From the NCBI GenBank assembly GCA_910588955.1, contig CAJURQ010000002.1, forward strand, positions 261,758-325,757: 64,000 nt of DNA. Direction: 5' to 3'. Both the position numbers and the translations under genes were made by a program. Every line of letters begins with the position of its first letter. The stretch's first letter is position 1. The stretch comes from an uncultured Lachnospiraceae bacterium (lineage in GTDB: Bacteria > Bacillota > Clostridia > Lachnospirales > Lachnospiraceae). This document shows, in pieces, positions 9,322-18,058 of the stretch. The notes under the pieces were generated by a model. The model did not search any database, was not told the origin of the DNA, and saw nothing but the letters and a program-made list of their open reading frames with translations.

Positions 9322-10455
9322 TCAATTGGCAGCGTAGAACGCCTTCACCTGCTCTACAATATACGCTGTCTCGTCCGCCGTCATTTTATAGAACAGGGGC
9401 AGGCGCAGAAGTCTCTCACTCTCCTTCGTCGTGTGCTTGTCCTCCCCGTGAAATCTGCCGTATTTCTGCCCCGCAGGCGCGGAGTGAAGCGGCACATAGT
9501 GAAACACCGACCAAATATCCTTTTCTTTCAAATAAGCAATCAGACGGCTTCTCTCCTCCATATCTTTCGTCTTAATATAGAACATATGGGCATTGTGCGC
9601 ACAGTACTCCGGTATAAAAGGCAGTTCGATCCTATCCTTCTCCGCCAGCGGCGTAAGAAGCTCCCGGTACTGATTCCACCTGTCCATCCTCGCCTGTGTG
9701 ATCTCCTCTGCAAGCTCTAACTGCGCATACAGATAAGCCGCGTTCATATCGCTTGGCAGGTAAGAAGACCCGTATTCCTGCCAGCGGTATTTATCCACCT
9801 GTCCCCTGAAATACTTACTCCGGTCCGTTCCCTTCTCCCTGTATATCTCCGCCGCCTCAATGTACTTTTCATCACGGATTAACAGCGCGCCGCCCTCGCC
9901 CATGCTTAAGTTTTTCGTCTCATGAAAACTGAAACAGCCAAACTCGCCGAATGTCCCAAGCGGTTTTCCCTTATAGGACGCCATAATGCCCTGCGCGGCG
10001 TCCTCCACCACCATCAGGTGATGCCTGTCCGCTATATCCATGATGGCGTCCATCTCACACCCCACGCCCGCATAGTGCACCGGCGCAATCACTTTTGTGC
10101 GTTCCGTTATGGCGTCCTCAATCAGTTTTTCGTCTATATTCATCGTATCGGGACGAATATCCACAAACACCGCCGTTGCGCCGCGCAGCACAAACGCATC
10201 CGCCGTGGACACAAAGGTGTAGGAAGGCAGAATCACCTCGTCTCCCGGTTTGATATCCGCCAAGAGCGCCGCCAGCTCTGTCGCGTGGGTGCAGGAAGTG
10301 GTGAGCAGACATTTCGCCGTGCCGGTCTGCGCCTCGATCCACTCGCTGCATTTTTTTGTGAAAGGACCGTCGCCACAGATTTTCTGGTTCTCCACAGCCT
10401 CCCTCATATACTCAAATTCTTTCCCCGTAAAGGGGGGGACGTTGAAATTAATCAT
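9322..10455 (-). CDS. rffA: dTDP-4-amino-4,6-dideoxygalactose transaminase (RffA/WecE)
   Basis: 377 residues, a full-length DegT/DnrJ/EryC1/StrS aminotransferase. It converts dTDP-4-keto-6-deoxyglucose and glutamate to dTDP-4-amino-4,6-dideoxygalactose (Fuc4N), a PLP-dependent reaction in the cytoplasm. Visible marks: INFNVPPFTGKEFEYM at the N-terminus, CTHATELAALL for phosphate binding, VVEDAAQGI for the PLP-ring aspartate, and FHETKNLSMGEGG with the Schiff-base Lys181, the same number as in the E. coli enzyme. The SD GGAGG is close to the start. The dTDP-sugar precursor must come from rmlA/rmlB-type genes outside this window. A run of seven C (minus strand) spans codons 6-8. Confidence 0.93.
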   Translation of the reverse strand: MINFNVPPFTGKEFEYMREAVENQKICGDGPFTKKCSEWIEAQTGTAKCLLTTSCTHATELAALLADIKPGDEVILPSYTFVSTADAFVLRGATAVFVDIRPDTMNIDEKLIEDAITERTKVIAPVHYAGVGCEMDAIMDIADRHHLMVVEDAAQGIMASYKGKPLGTFGEFGCFSFHETKNLSMGEGGALLIRDEKYIEAAEIYREKGTDRSKYFRGQVDKYRWQEYGSSYLPSDMNAAYLYAQLELAEEITQARMDRWNQYRELLTPLAEKDRIELPFIPEYCAHNAHMFYIKTKDMEERSRLIAYLKEKDIWSVFHYVPLHSAPAGQKYGRFHGEDKHTTKESERLLRLPLFYKMTADETAYIVEQVKAFYAAN

Positions 10456-10473
10456 AACTTACCTCCGCGCCTT

Positions 10474-10482
10474 AGTATAACA
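10474..10482 (-). promoter_or_regulatory. Possible extended -10 promoter before rffA
   Basis: On the minus strand the sequence TGTTATACT forms an extended -10 element (TGn plus TATACT) 20 bases upstream of the rffA start. There is no convincing -35. The resulting leader would be only about a dozen bases and would just include the GGAGG ribosome binding site. Confidence 0.4.
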
Positions 10483-10499
10483 CACTACACTCAAAATTC

Positions 10500-11879
10500 C
10501 TACTCCGACAAAATCAGGTCATCCCGGCTCTTCGCCAGTTCCTGCAGCCGGGGGCTGAATCCGTTCATGGAGAAAATGCAGTACAGCTCCTTCCTGTCAT
10601 CCTTATGCCACGGCACACGCCTCGCCTTTTCCTGCAGCTGATAGAAAACATCCACATCCACGCTGCCGCTCCAATATTTGCATTCCCCGAACAGAATCGT
10701 GTTCTCCTCCTCGTTTAACGCCACAATGTCGATCTCCGTGTTTTTATCCCAGTACCGCCCGATTTTTGAAAAATGACAGGGGAAGTCATCCCTCGCCGCC
10801 AGCTCCTCCCGACAGACGTCCTCATAGGCAAAAGCCGCATGACTGCACACAAAGCTTTTCCGTATCTTTTCCATAACATATGTTACGTTTCCCTGCTCGA
10901 CATCCCCCTGATTCGGATAAATCATGGTAAACCAGAAGCGGATATAGTAATCCGTAATCCGGTAAAGTCCCTTCTTGCTCTTTTCGGGATTCTCCTCCGT
11001 GACAGGCACCTCCCGCTGCACCAGATCGAGTTCTATCAGCGTCTTCAAAGTTCTGGTCAAGTCGGTAGCCTTCGCCCCCATAAAGGACGCGATCTCCGCC
11101 AGCTTCGTCCGCCCGAATGCGATGGCGCGCAGTACCGAAAAATAGCCGCCCACCTCCGCCACTTCCTGCTGTAACAGAAAATGCGGCTCTTCATATAGAT
11201 AACCCGTGCGGTTCAGAATGTTTTCCTCAATGCCCTCATAAATGTCCGCACAATCCGCGAACGATTCGATATATTTCGGGACGCCGCCGGTCACCGCGTA
11301 CCGCTCAATCTGCCCTTTTCTGGACAAACCCGGGACAAATTCGCAGTAGTACCGAAACGGTATCTGTTTGAGCCGAATCTGCGCCGTCCGTCTGCCATAC
11401 AAAGGGCTGTTGTAAGAGAGTGTCTGGGACACCATCATGGGGATCAGCGAACCACACAAAATCACCATGACGGAATTTTTCATCAAAATCTCGTCCCATA
11501 TCCTCTGAAAGACAGAGGGAAATGCCGGGTTCGCCTTTCCCAGATACTGAAATTCATCGATAATCAAAACCGGCTTCTCCTCCCACTTGCAGGAGACAAT
11601 CGCCTTAAAAATCGTGTCCCACTTATCCACGGAAGTCTCCGCCAAAAGGGGGCTCTCAATAAATGCCGCCGCCTTTTCCTGAAACGCACTGCGGTTGATC
11701 GCCTCCGCCTCCTGCGTAGCAAGAAAATATAAGGCTTTTTTACCCTTCATAAACTCTGAGAGAAGCGTCGTCTTACCCACCCGCCGCCGACCATAGACGA
11801 CGACAAGCGAAGATTCTTTTTTCGCATATTCTTTTTCTAGCGTCCTGATTTCCAGTTCGCGATCCACAAATTGTTCCAT
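10500..11879 (-). CDS. AAA ATPase with DUF234-type C-terminal domain
   Basis: About 459 residues. The N-terminal ATPase domain has the P-loop VVYGRRRVGKTTLLSEFM (about residues 24-41), a Walker B region VLIIDEFQYL and a sensor stretch VMVILCGSLIPMM. The C-terminal third carries the DUF234/nuclease-like segment with KIGRYWDKNTEIDIVALN and ILFGECKYW, which fits the D-ExK arrangement of a PD-(D/E)XK fold. Such stand-alone ATPases (PF01637 plus PF03008) are common in archaea and Clostridia, and their role is unknown. The start at 11879 is supported by GGAGGG three bases upstream. It has its own promoter and does not look like part of the glycan pathway. It may be cargo or a defence-type gene. Confidence 0.9.
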   Translation of the reverse strand: MEQFVDRELEIRTLEKEYAKKESSLVVVYGRRRVGKTTLLSEFMKGKKALYFLATQEAEAINRSAFQEKAAAFIESPLLAETSVDKWDTIFKAIVSCKWEEKPVLIIDEFQYLGKANPAFPSVFQRIWDEILMKNSVMVILCGSLIPMMVSQTLSYNSPLYGRRTAQIRLKQIPFRYYCEFVPGLSRKGQIERYAVTGGVPKYIESFADCADIYEGIEENILNRTGYLYEEPHFLLQQEVAEVGGYFSVLRAIAFGRTKLAEIASFMGAKATDLTRTLKTLIELDLVQREVPVTEENPEKSKKGLYRITDYYIRFWFTMIYPNQGDVEQGNVTYVMEKIRKSFVCSHAAFAYEDVCREELAARDDFPCHFSKIGRYWDKNTEIDIVALNEEENTILFGECKYWSGSVDVDVFYQLQEKARRVPWHKDDRKELYCIFSMNGFSPRLQELAKSRDDLILSE

Positions 11880-11924
11880 ATACCCTCCAGACAGTCTGCA
11901 CCCTTGCTTATCCCCTATATAAAG

Positions 11925-11952
11925 AGTATACCACAATTTATATGTTTGTAAA
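11925..11952 (-). promoter_or_regulatory. Sigma-A promoter of the AAA ATPase gene
   Basis: On the minus strand TTTACA (11947-11952) and TATACT (11925-11930) are 16 bases apart, five of six consensus matches each. The transcript would start near 11918, giving a leader of about 40 bases that ends in the GGAGGG ribosome binding site. The -35 lies inside the 15-base repeats. Confidence 0.7.
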
Positions 11953-12001
11953 CATTATGTTTCCGTTCATAATGTTTCCGTGCATAATGTCTACAAACAT
12001 A
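11941..12001 (-). repeat. Fifteen-base tandem repeats and inverted repeat at the ATPase promoter
   Basis: Read on the minus strand there are successive 15-base units beginning ACATTATG, ACATTATG and ACATAATG. The first two continue with CACGGAA and AACGGAA, and the third runs into the -35 element. The outer 19-base blocks 11941-11959 and 11983-12001 are also inverted copies of one another with a single mismatch. The arrangement over a -35 suggests a cooperative operator; no regulator can be named. Confidence 0.6.
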
Positions 12002-12010
12002 ACTTTTCTT

Positions 12011-13855
12011 TTATTTCATGTATACCACATACCGCGCATTTCCGAACACTTCCGTATAGCCATAATCCCTGATCCAATCGCCCAGAATCCGCTGTTTTTC
12101 ATCCATTGCCATCTTTTCCATATCCACGCCGAACCAGTTGATCGCCTCGCCGTCGTCGCTCCAGTAAGCCGCCACCGCCGAGGAGACAATGATCACCGGC
12201 ATTTCTCCGCCTGCCACACTCTCTGTCTCCAGAGCCGCCAGATCCCGCGTGTACTCCGCCATGCGGTAGGATTTCAGATCCGCCCAGCCCGTGGAGAGCG
12301 CAGGCGGCATATCCAGCAGATAAAAAAGCCCCGGCAGCTCTCCATAGGTAATCATTTTTCTGCCGGTCAGCCCCTCCTCTTTAATAAAGTCGGACAGTTC
12401 CTCCAAAAGCGCACCGTTTTCCTGATTCGTGTAAATCCCTGCTGCTTTCTCCGGCTTCTTTACACGCATATCGCGGACTTCCCCGTAAATACCGTCCTGA
12501 AAGACGAAATTGGCATGGGAACCGATGCTCTGCATGAGAAGAAACGCCACCAAACCGCAGACCGGCATTGCCCACAGAAACCGATACTTATCCATCCGCC
12601 CGCCTTTTTCCGCAAGCCGGCTCCACACCACCCACAGCAGAAAAGGAGCCGCTACAAACAGATTATTGATGATCGGATATAAATCATTGTTGCTGCCAAG
12701 GGGCGTCAGAAAAATCTGTAAAAGCACAAACGCCGCCATAATCTTTTGCTCCACACACACCTTTTTTCCAATCAGGCAATATACCGCAGCCGCTATCGTC
12801 ACCAGAAGCAGCAGTACCGCCGGATAATAAATACAGCCGTTGCCGTACTCATAATACCGGAAGTGGAACATGCCCCTGCCCCAGTAAAAGCGGAGCAGCG
12901 CCAAGAGCAGCATGACATATCCAATTTTTATTATTGCACCCGTTATTTTATATGCATTCTTCCCGGCATCGTACAGCCTCTCCCGCACAAGAAACGCAAC
13001 GCCTGCCGCCCCCGCGCAAACGCCCGCGAACACCAACCAATATAATCCCTTTATATAGTCTCCAAACATGCCCGTCAGCATCGATGTCGGTTTGTAGTCA
13101 GTCGCCTGTTCCGTCATGGCAAACATAGTAAAAACCATATCCGGATAAGCCGATATGCCGTAACGAACACAGATCACCGCCAAAGGCACGCCAAAACCGA
13201 CAACATAACCGAGCAGACACCACCCGGTAACCGAAAAAAGCGCGCTCCACGGCAGGGGACTCCTCCCGTCCTTCCGCCTGCAAATCAGTACAATCCCGTA
13301 CCACACCGCCACAATCAATGCCGCCTGCACCACGTTCGGCATCCGCACCGCCACATTTGCTCCCAGACAGATGCCCGCCGCAAGGAAATAAAGCCGACGG
13401 ATTTTGCCGCCCGTCACCCCCCGATAAAGCAGCAGAATTGCCGCCGCCATCAAAAAGTACGTCAGATAGTTGTACAGAATCGTGGACGGACACCAACAGA
13501 GTCCTAGCACAAGGAACTCCCCCAAAACCAAAAGCGGCGCGGCTATCCGTTTTTTCAGTACGAAATAGACCATGAGCGCCGTCGCCGACTGCACAAGCGT
13601 CGTATAACATTTCATGCCAAGCAGCGTTCCCCCGAAAGGCAGGTGCATAAACAGCCATCCCGCCGCATTGGACAGAAAAGTCGCCACCATCCATGTCCCG
13701 TTCATAGAATCAAAATACTGGAAATTTGTGAGACTGTACGTCGAGTCCGCAACGTCAAGCCCCTGATTGACAACCAGAAACGGGTAAAGCAGAAGTATTG
13801 CCGGAAACAGCCAGTTCTCTATGAAGTTATGATATTTCCGATAAATACCCACCAT
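12011..13855 (-). CDS. Polytopic membrane protein of unknown function, GT-C-like
   Basis: 614 residues with about a dozen hydrophobic segments, followed by a soluble C-terminal region of about 170 residues. The first extracytoplasmic loop has GLDVADSTYSLTNFQYF, an acidic motif placed as in GT-C glycosyltransferases. The helix-rich middle and the soluble tail (VIIVSSAVAAYW) also resemble that superfamily. No named family is recognised. It sits downstream of GtrA and acyltransferase genes, which fits a part in decorating the surface glycan (inference). Its start is preceded by GAGG eight bases upstream. Confidence 0.6.
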   Translation of the reverse strand: MVGIYRKYHNFIENWLFPAILLLYPFLVVNQGLDVADSTYSLTNFQYFDSMNGTWMVATFLSNAAGWLFMHLPFGGTLLGMKCYTTLVQSATALMVYFVLKKRIAAPLLVLGEFLVLGLCWCPSTILYNYLTYFLMAAAILLLYRGVTGGKIRRLYFLAAGICLGANVAVRMPNVVQAALIVAVWYGIVLICRRKDGRSPLPWSALFSVTGWCLLGYVVGFGVPLAVICVRYGISAYPDMVFTMFAMTEQATDYKPTSMLTGMFGDYIKGLYWLVFAGVCAGAAGVAFLVRERLYDAGKNAYKITGAIIKIGYVMLLLALLRFYWGRGMFHFRYYEYGNGCIYYPAVLLLLVTIAAAVYCLIGKKVCVEQKIMAAFVLLQIFLTPLGSNNDLYPIINNLFVAAPFLLWVVWSRLAEKGGRMDKYRFLWAMPVCGLVAFLLMQSIGSHANFVFQDGIYGEVRDMRVKKPEKAAGIYTNQENGALLEELSDFIKEEGLTGRKMITYGELPGLFYLLDMPPALSTGWADLKSYRMAEYTRDLAALETESVAGGEMPVIIVSSAVAAYWSDDGEAINWFGVDMEKMAMDEKQRILGDWIRDYGYTEVFGNARYVVYMK

Positions 13856-13868
13856 TTTATTCCTCTGA

Positions 13869-14011
13869 AACTGCGTCTGCTGACATTTTCTACACTCGAA
13901 AATCCAGCCGCTTCGCGTCTGCCGTGCTTCGCACTCATTGATTTTCTCGTTATCATGTTAGGTGAAATCAAATGTCTGCTTCGCAGCCGCTTGATTTCCT
14001 GCTAACATGAT
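13869..14011. repeat. Palindromic intergenic hairpins
   Basis: Two neighbouring imperfect hairpins. One pairs 13952-13961 with 14002-14011 (ten bases, perfect) and 13964-13971 with 13991-13998 (eight bases, perfect); it overlaps the stop codon of the downstream GNAT gene. The other, at about 13896-13949, pairs a GATTTTC block with a GAAAATC block around a GCGAAGC-rich loop. Neither is followed by a T run, so they are not classical terminators. They may be a mobile palindromic repeat or an mRNA processing signal. Confidence 0.55.
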
Positions 14012-14490
14012 ATATAGTATGGACAGATATCCTCGTAGTGTCCGTCCTTCATCCGGAATCCTCCCGGAATCGTGCCAAGCTGTGTAAATCCGACTCTCTC
14101 ATACAAATGTCTGGCATGAGTGTTTGACGCAACCACAGCATTAAACTGCAAAACCCGGAATCCAATCCGTCTGGCATGTTCGATACAGTCAAGCACCAGT
14201 TTTTCCCCGATATGCAGCCCCCTGCTCCCCGAAGCCACAGCATAACTGGCATTACATATATGCCCGCACCTTCCCACATTATTCGGATGCAGAATATACA
14301 GTCCCAAAATTTCCCCACTCTCTTCCTGCGCAACTCCGCAGTAACTTTGTTCTGCAAAAAACGCCGCGCCTGTCTGCTCCTCCAGAAAATCTTCCTGTGG
14401 GAAAGCGACGCCCTCCTCCACGATCTCGTTCCAAATTTTTATCATAGCGGGAATATCCTGTTCCCGGTAAGCCCTCACTATCATCTTCAT
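14002..14490 (-). CDS. GNAT N-acetyltransferase (phosphinothricin-acetyltransferase-like)
   Basis: 162 residues, a complete GNAT domain. It opens MIVRAYREQDIPAMIKIWNEIVEEGVAFP, as in the PAT/MddA subgroup. The acetyl-CoA loop is less clear (VASGSRGLHIGEKL), and it closes with NTHARHLYERVGF followed by LGTIPGGF. The substrate is unknown; members acetylate small amines. Its position among glycan-modifying genes makes a sugar amine possible, so it is an alternative candidate for the acetylation steps in the locus. Start at the ATG 14490 with AGGAG six bases upstream. Its start lies 57 bases after the acyltransferase stop. Confidence 0.88.
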   Translation of the reverse strand: MKMIVRAYREQDIPAMIKIWNEIVEEGVAFPQEDFLEEQTGAAFFAEQSYCGVAQEESGEILGLYILHPNNVGRCGHICNASYAVASGSRGLHIGEKLVLDCIEHARRIGFRVLQFNAVVASNTHARHLYERVGFTQLGTIPGGFRMKDGHYEDICPYYISC

Positions 14491-14546
14491 CGATTCTCCT
14501 ATGAAATTTTCGCCAGTTTCAACTATTCTTTGTAGTCGTTCTGGCA

Positions 14547-15623
14547 TCACTGCGTTTTATTCTCAGCCGCAGCAGCCACTCTCGCAAAGATTTTGCCACG
14601 CCCCATATCCACCACAGTTCCGACCACAAAAACTATGAACACAGACAGGATCATATGCGGCACAAAGAGAAAGCTTTCCTGCACCTTCTCCACGCCCAGC
14701 CACTTCATCCACTCATACCGCACCAGCATATGTTCGTGCAAAAGATACACGCCGAACGTATAGGGCGCAAGCCTTCTCACTGCTCCCACAAAGCACCCTT
14801 CCTTTATGCGCAGGTTTTTGAACACATAAAAGAGCGAAACCGCGCCGGTGACGCACAACAGATGATTGTACGCGTAAAGCATATTCGCATAGTGGATAAA
14901 CGTCTCAATTTCGCCGCCAAGTGTGTTGGACGCCATCGCAAGCAGCCATATCAGCAGACTGGAGAGCGCATAGCCCCCCACCGCATGGGACTGCTTTTCC
15001 AGCCATGAAATACCATACAGTCTGACATACCCCGCCGCCACGAACAGACACAAAAACCATCCGAAATCATAGCCGTACCGATCTGTTGCCAGATACACGG
15101 GAAGAATCGTCTTTTCCAGTGAAAAAAATGCCAGCAGCAGCGCCAAAAGAATCTGCAGATTCCTCTTTTCCATCTTTTTGATACCCGCCGCCAAAAACGG
15201 CGCAAACAAATACATCACAAGGTAAGCCGTGGCAAACCAATAATGCTCCGTCCCAAAGGGAAATGCAAAACCAATCCAGTCATAGAGGTCCATATCCCCC
15301 CATGAAACCACACCTGTCAAAAGAAGCGCTATGGGAATCAACAGGGAATAAAAAAGAACCTGTGCAAGCAGAGAGAACACCCTCCCCGGTTTCCACGCAG
15401 ATTCCACAAGAAAATAACCGCTGATAAGCACATAACAGTTTACCGCCACAATACAAAACGCCTCGATCAGCCACGCCAAAACGCCGACCGGATTTTCCTT
15501 TGCCACAATGGGAAACGGCGTGGCAACCCACCCCTTCACCAGATAGTGGAGGGAAATAATCATAAACATCGCCACAATGCGCAGCAGTTCAAAATTCGCC
15601 TGTCTTTTACCTTCCGATTTCAT
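14547..15623 (-). CDS. Acyltransferase 3 family membrane protein (OafA/WecH-like)
   Basis: About 358 residues with roughly ten membrane helices. It begins RQANFELLRIVAMFMIISLHYL; the arginine-rich start and the histidine in the first helix are the usual signature of acyltransferase family 3. Later segments such as YTFGVYLLHEHMLVRY match the family's last conserved block. Members O-acetylate or otherwise acylate surface polysaccharides at the membrane. Here it probably modifies the glycan made by the locus. The ATG at 15623 is used; an upstream in-frame TTG at 15650 is possible, and the ribosome binding site does not decide clearly between them. Confidence 0.88.
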   Translation of the reverse strand: MKSEGKRQANFELLRIVAMFMIISLHYLVKGWVATPFPIVAKENPVGVLAWLIEAFCIVAVNCYVLISGYFLVESAWKPGRVFSLLAQVLFYSLLIPIALLLTGVVSWGDMDLYDWIGFAFPFGTEHYWFATAYLVMYLFAPFLAAGIKKMEKRNLQILLALLLAFFSLEKTILPVYLATDRYGYDFGWFLCLFVAAGYVRLYGISWLEKQSHAVGGYALSSLLIWLLAMASNTLGGEIETFIHYANMLYAYNHLLCVTGAVSLFYVFKNLRIKEGCFVGAVRRLAPYTFGVYLLHEHMLVRYEWMKWLGVEKVQESFLFVPHMILSVFIVFVVGTVVDMGRGKIFARVAAAAENKTQ

Positions 15624-15659
15624 TTCCCGCTTTAAGCTCCCTTTCCGCAAATCTCTATA

Positions 15660-16103
15660 TCACTCTTCCTTCTTGGAGGTGTCCTTAAAAATCCAGATTT
15701 TGCTGAGCACATAGTTCGCCAGAATCACGATCGTCTGGCACACCAGCTTGGAGATTTTGTCGTTAATCGAGCAGATATCCACCATCACATACATCAGTGC
15801 GATCTCAAGCACCTCGGTCGCCACCCTCGCGCCGATAAAGGAGACGAACTCCCTCACAACGGATGCCGCCGCCTTATTTTGACTCTTAAACACAAAAGTT
15901 CTGTTCGTCCAGTAGGCAAACACAACCGTCAGCACCCACGACAGTACCGTCGCCACCATATAGTGCAGGGAAACCGCGTCCGCAAAAATAAAATACAGAA
16001 TATAATTCAATACAAAGGCGAGAAATCCGAAAATCAAATAATTGATTCCCTCCTCATGCTTCTTATACATCCCCCATCCGAAATCCCATAATTTCTTTAT
16101 CAT
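15660..16103 (-). CDS. GtrA family membrane protein
   Basis: 147 residues with four membrane segments (about 20-40, 48-68, 88-108 and 118-138). It has YLIFGFLAFVLNYILYF at the start and SWVLTVVFAYWTNRTFVF in the middle, the two best conserved parts of the GtrA/DPMS-associated family. GtrA proteins are thought to help polyprenyl-phosphate-linked sugars cross the membrane. This one would serve the DPM-like GT2 enzymes encoded at 5742 and 44481. Start at ATG 16103 with AAGGAAG upstream; 27 bases separate it from the ABC flippase. Confidence 0.92.
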   Translation of the reverse strand: MIKKLWDFGWGMYKKHEEGINYLIFGFLAFVLNYILYFIFADAVSLHYMVATVLSWVLTVVFAYWTNRTFVFKSQNKAAASVVREFVSFIGARVATEVLEIALMYVMVDICSINDKISKLVCQTIVILANYVLSKIWIFKDTSKKEE

Positions 16104-16130
16104 CTTTTCTTCCTTTCGTAAATAAGTTCT

Positions 16131-17885
16131 TTATCTCTCTCTGGAAATGGCGCCGCCCTGTACGCGGTACACCATATCGCACTTCTCAATGGTCTGCAGC
16201 CTGTGCGCGATAATGACAAGCGTCTTTCTCCCGTGCAGCCTGTTGATGGAATCCATGATCGCCGCCTCCGTCTCATTGTCCAACGCGGAAGTCGCCTCAT
16301 CCAGCACAAGCACCTCCGGGTCTTCATAGAGCGCTCTGGCAATACTGATTCTCTGCCTCTGTCCGCCCGAAATGCGGATGCCGCGCTCGCCGATTCCGGT
16401 CTCCACGCCCTCCGGCAGACTCTTTACGAAATCATCCAGAGCCGCCTCCTTCAAAGCGCGCCAGACCTTCTCGTCGTCGATCTCCTCCTCCGGTACGCCG
16501 AATGCCACATTCTTGCGGATAGAATCGTCTATCATAAAGATAGTCTGTGGAATATAGCCGATATTTTTCAGCCACGCCGCATAGTGACCGTTCACGTCCG
16601 TGCCGTCCGCCAGAATCCGTCCGCTCTCCGTCTGCAAAAGCCCCAGCAGAATATCCACAATCGTCGTCTTCCCCGAGCCCGTGACGCCCACGATACCCAC
16701 GGAAGAGCCGATCGGAATCTCCATATCCGCATGGTTAAAAATATAGGTCTCCGTGTTCGGATATTTATAGGTGATGTCCTCCAGCCGAATCACTTTTTCC
16801 AGCGGCATCTTTTCCACACTCTGCCTCTGCTTATAGGCTTCCGCATCATAGGTCACACTGCCGTCGTGAATCTCATCCTGCAGGTTGTCGCTGACGCCCA
16901 TAAAGAAGGGCTCGAAATAGGAAATCGAAGTCTGGTAATTATTGATGCGGTTTACGCTGGGAAGCAGACGCATTGCCGCCGCCGCCAAAGCCGAAAGCTG
17001 CGGCAGGAGCTCCTTCATCTGTGTGCCCTGTCCGATAGACATGACAAAATACCCCACCATGCCCGCGATACATACCGTCTCAATCAAAAGCCGCGGCGTC
17101 GCGTTAAAGAGGTTATATTTCTGCACGGAACTGACGTAGCCCGCCCCGCACTTTGCATACTCATTGATAAAATAATTTTCCTTGCAGCCGATCTTGATCT
17201 CCTTGATCCCCATCACCGACTGCTCGATCCATTTATAAAGCCCGCTGTAATAGTCCTGATTATCCTGCCCCGCCTTGATCATAATAGGCTTCAACACCTT
17301 TTTAATCACCAAAAGAAGCGCCACCATGAGCGCTGCCACCGTCACAATCATCATCGCGTCAGAATAAATAAAAAGCGCCACCACCAGACATACAAACACA
17401 ATGCACTCGCTGAAAAGCTGCAGACAGCTTAGAATCAGCCCGTACATATTGTTTACGTCAGATGTGATATTACGTTGAATTACGGACGTGTCCGCGTTCA
17501 AATAATATTCATAGGGACGCTGCATAAAATTGATCATCATGCGTCTTGAAGTCGCGAACTGGTTCGTGTAGACAAACTTAAGCTGTGCCTTCTGCTGAAA
17601 GAAAAGATAGATGTTCTTAATCACCGTCATTCCCACAAAAGAAAGCAGCAGAAACATGGCAAACTGAGCGCTGTTCTCCATCCCGAGCATCTCGTAAACC
17701 GAGGAGAGAAGTTCGCTTTCCCCCACCGCTTCCGGATCCATCACCACGGTCACAATGGGCACCAGCATGGAAACGCCCAAGCTTTCCAGCACACCGCCGA
17801 TCAGCATCATAATGATAAGCGCTGCCATAGCGCGTTTCTGCCTGCCGTCCAGCAGGACATTCATTTTTTTTAAGATTTTCAGCAT
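16131..17885 (-). CDS. ABC exporter/flippase, fused permease and ATPase (PglK/MsbA-like)
   Basis: 584 residues: six-helix permease domain to about residue 330, then one nucleotide-binding domain. Walker A is GVTGSGKTTIVDILLG with Lys406, the Q-loop IGYIPQTIFM, the signature SGGQRQRISIARAL, Walker B VLVLDEATSALD and the H-loop VIIAHRL. All are intact, so it should be active as a homodimer. The IGYIPQTIFMIDDSIRKNVAFG stretch is close in style to PglK, which flips lipid-linked oligosaccharides. No Wzx-type flippase is seen in the window, so this is the best candidate for exporting the lipid-linked glycan. It has its own promoter. Confidence 0.88.
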   Translation of the reverse strand: MLKILKKMNVLLDGRQKRAMAALIIMMLIGGVLESLGVSMLVPIVTVVMDPEAVGESELLSSVYEMLGMENSAQFAMFLLLSFVGMTVIKNIYLFFQQKAQLKFVYTNQFATSRRMMINFMQRPYEYYLNADTSVIQRNITSDVNNMYGLILSCLQLFSECIVFVCLVVALFIYSDAMMIVTVAALMVALLLVIKKVLKPIMIKAGQDNQDYYSGLYKWIEQSVMGIKEIKIGCKENYFINEYAKCGAGYVSSVQKYNLFNATPRLLIETVCIAGMVGYFVMSIGQGTQMKELLPQLSALAAAAMRLLPSVNRINNYQTSISYFEPFFMGVSDNLQDEIHDGSVTYDAEAYKQRQSVEKMPLEKVIRLEDITYKYPNTETYIFNHADMEIPIGSSVGIVGVTGSGKTTIVDILLGLLQTESGRILADGTDVNGHYAAWLKNIGYIPQTIFMIDDSIRKNVAFGVPEEEIDDEKVWRALKEAALDDFVKSLPEGVETGIGERGIRISGGQRQRISIARALYEDPEVLVLDEATSALDNETEAAIMDSINRLHGRKTLVIIAHRLQTIEKCDMVYRVQGGAISRER

Positions 17886-18006
17886 AATGTGTTTCCTTTA
17901 ATCAGCGTACGGGCGTACACTTCGCACCCGTTCCCAGAACATGCCCTCTTTTGATCCATCTGCCACATGATACGGGAGCTGCCCTGTCCGCACTAAACTG
18001 CTATCG

Positions 18007-18035
18007 AGTATACCACAAGTGTGCGCGCCGCGCAA
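18007..18035 (-). promoter_or_regulatory. Sigma-A promoter of the ABC flippase unit
   Basis: On the minus strand TTGCGC (18030-18035) and TATACT (18007-18012) are exactly 17 bases apart, four and five of six consensus matches. The start point near 18000 gives a leader of about 115 bases before the flippase gene. The sequence GTGGTATACT also occurs at the ATPase promoter. Confidence 0.65.
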
Positions 18036-18058
18036 ATTTGCCGCGCAATCTCCGCCTT

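Noticed and set aside
10432..10438. Seven-C run at the start of rffA as a phase-variation tract
   Set aside because: Seven bases is short for slippage, and the run is explained by two proline codons after a valine.
13869..14011. Invertible promoter or recombination site
   Set aside because: No recombinase gene is nearby and the hairpin arms do not flank a promoter.
16203..17432. 409-codon open frame on the plus strand
   Set aside because: It is antisense to the ABC flippase, whose motifs are intact. The product is His/Arg-rich nonsense in character.
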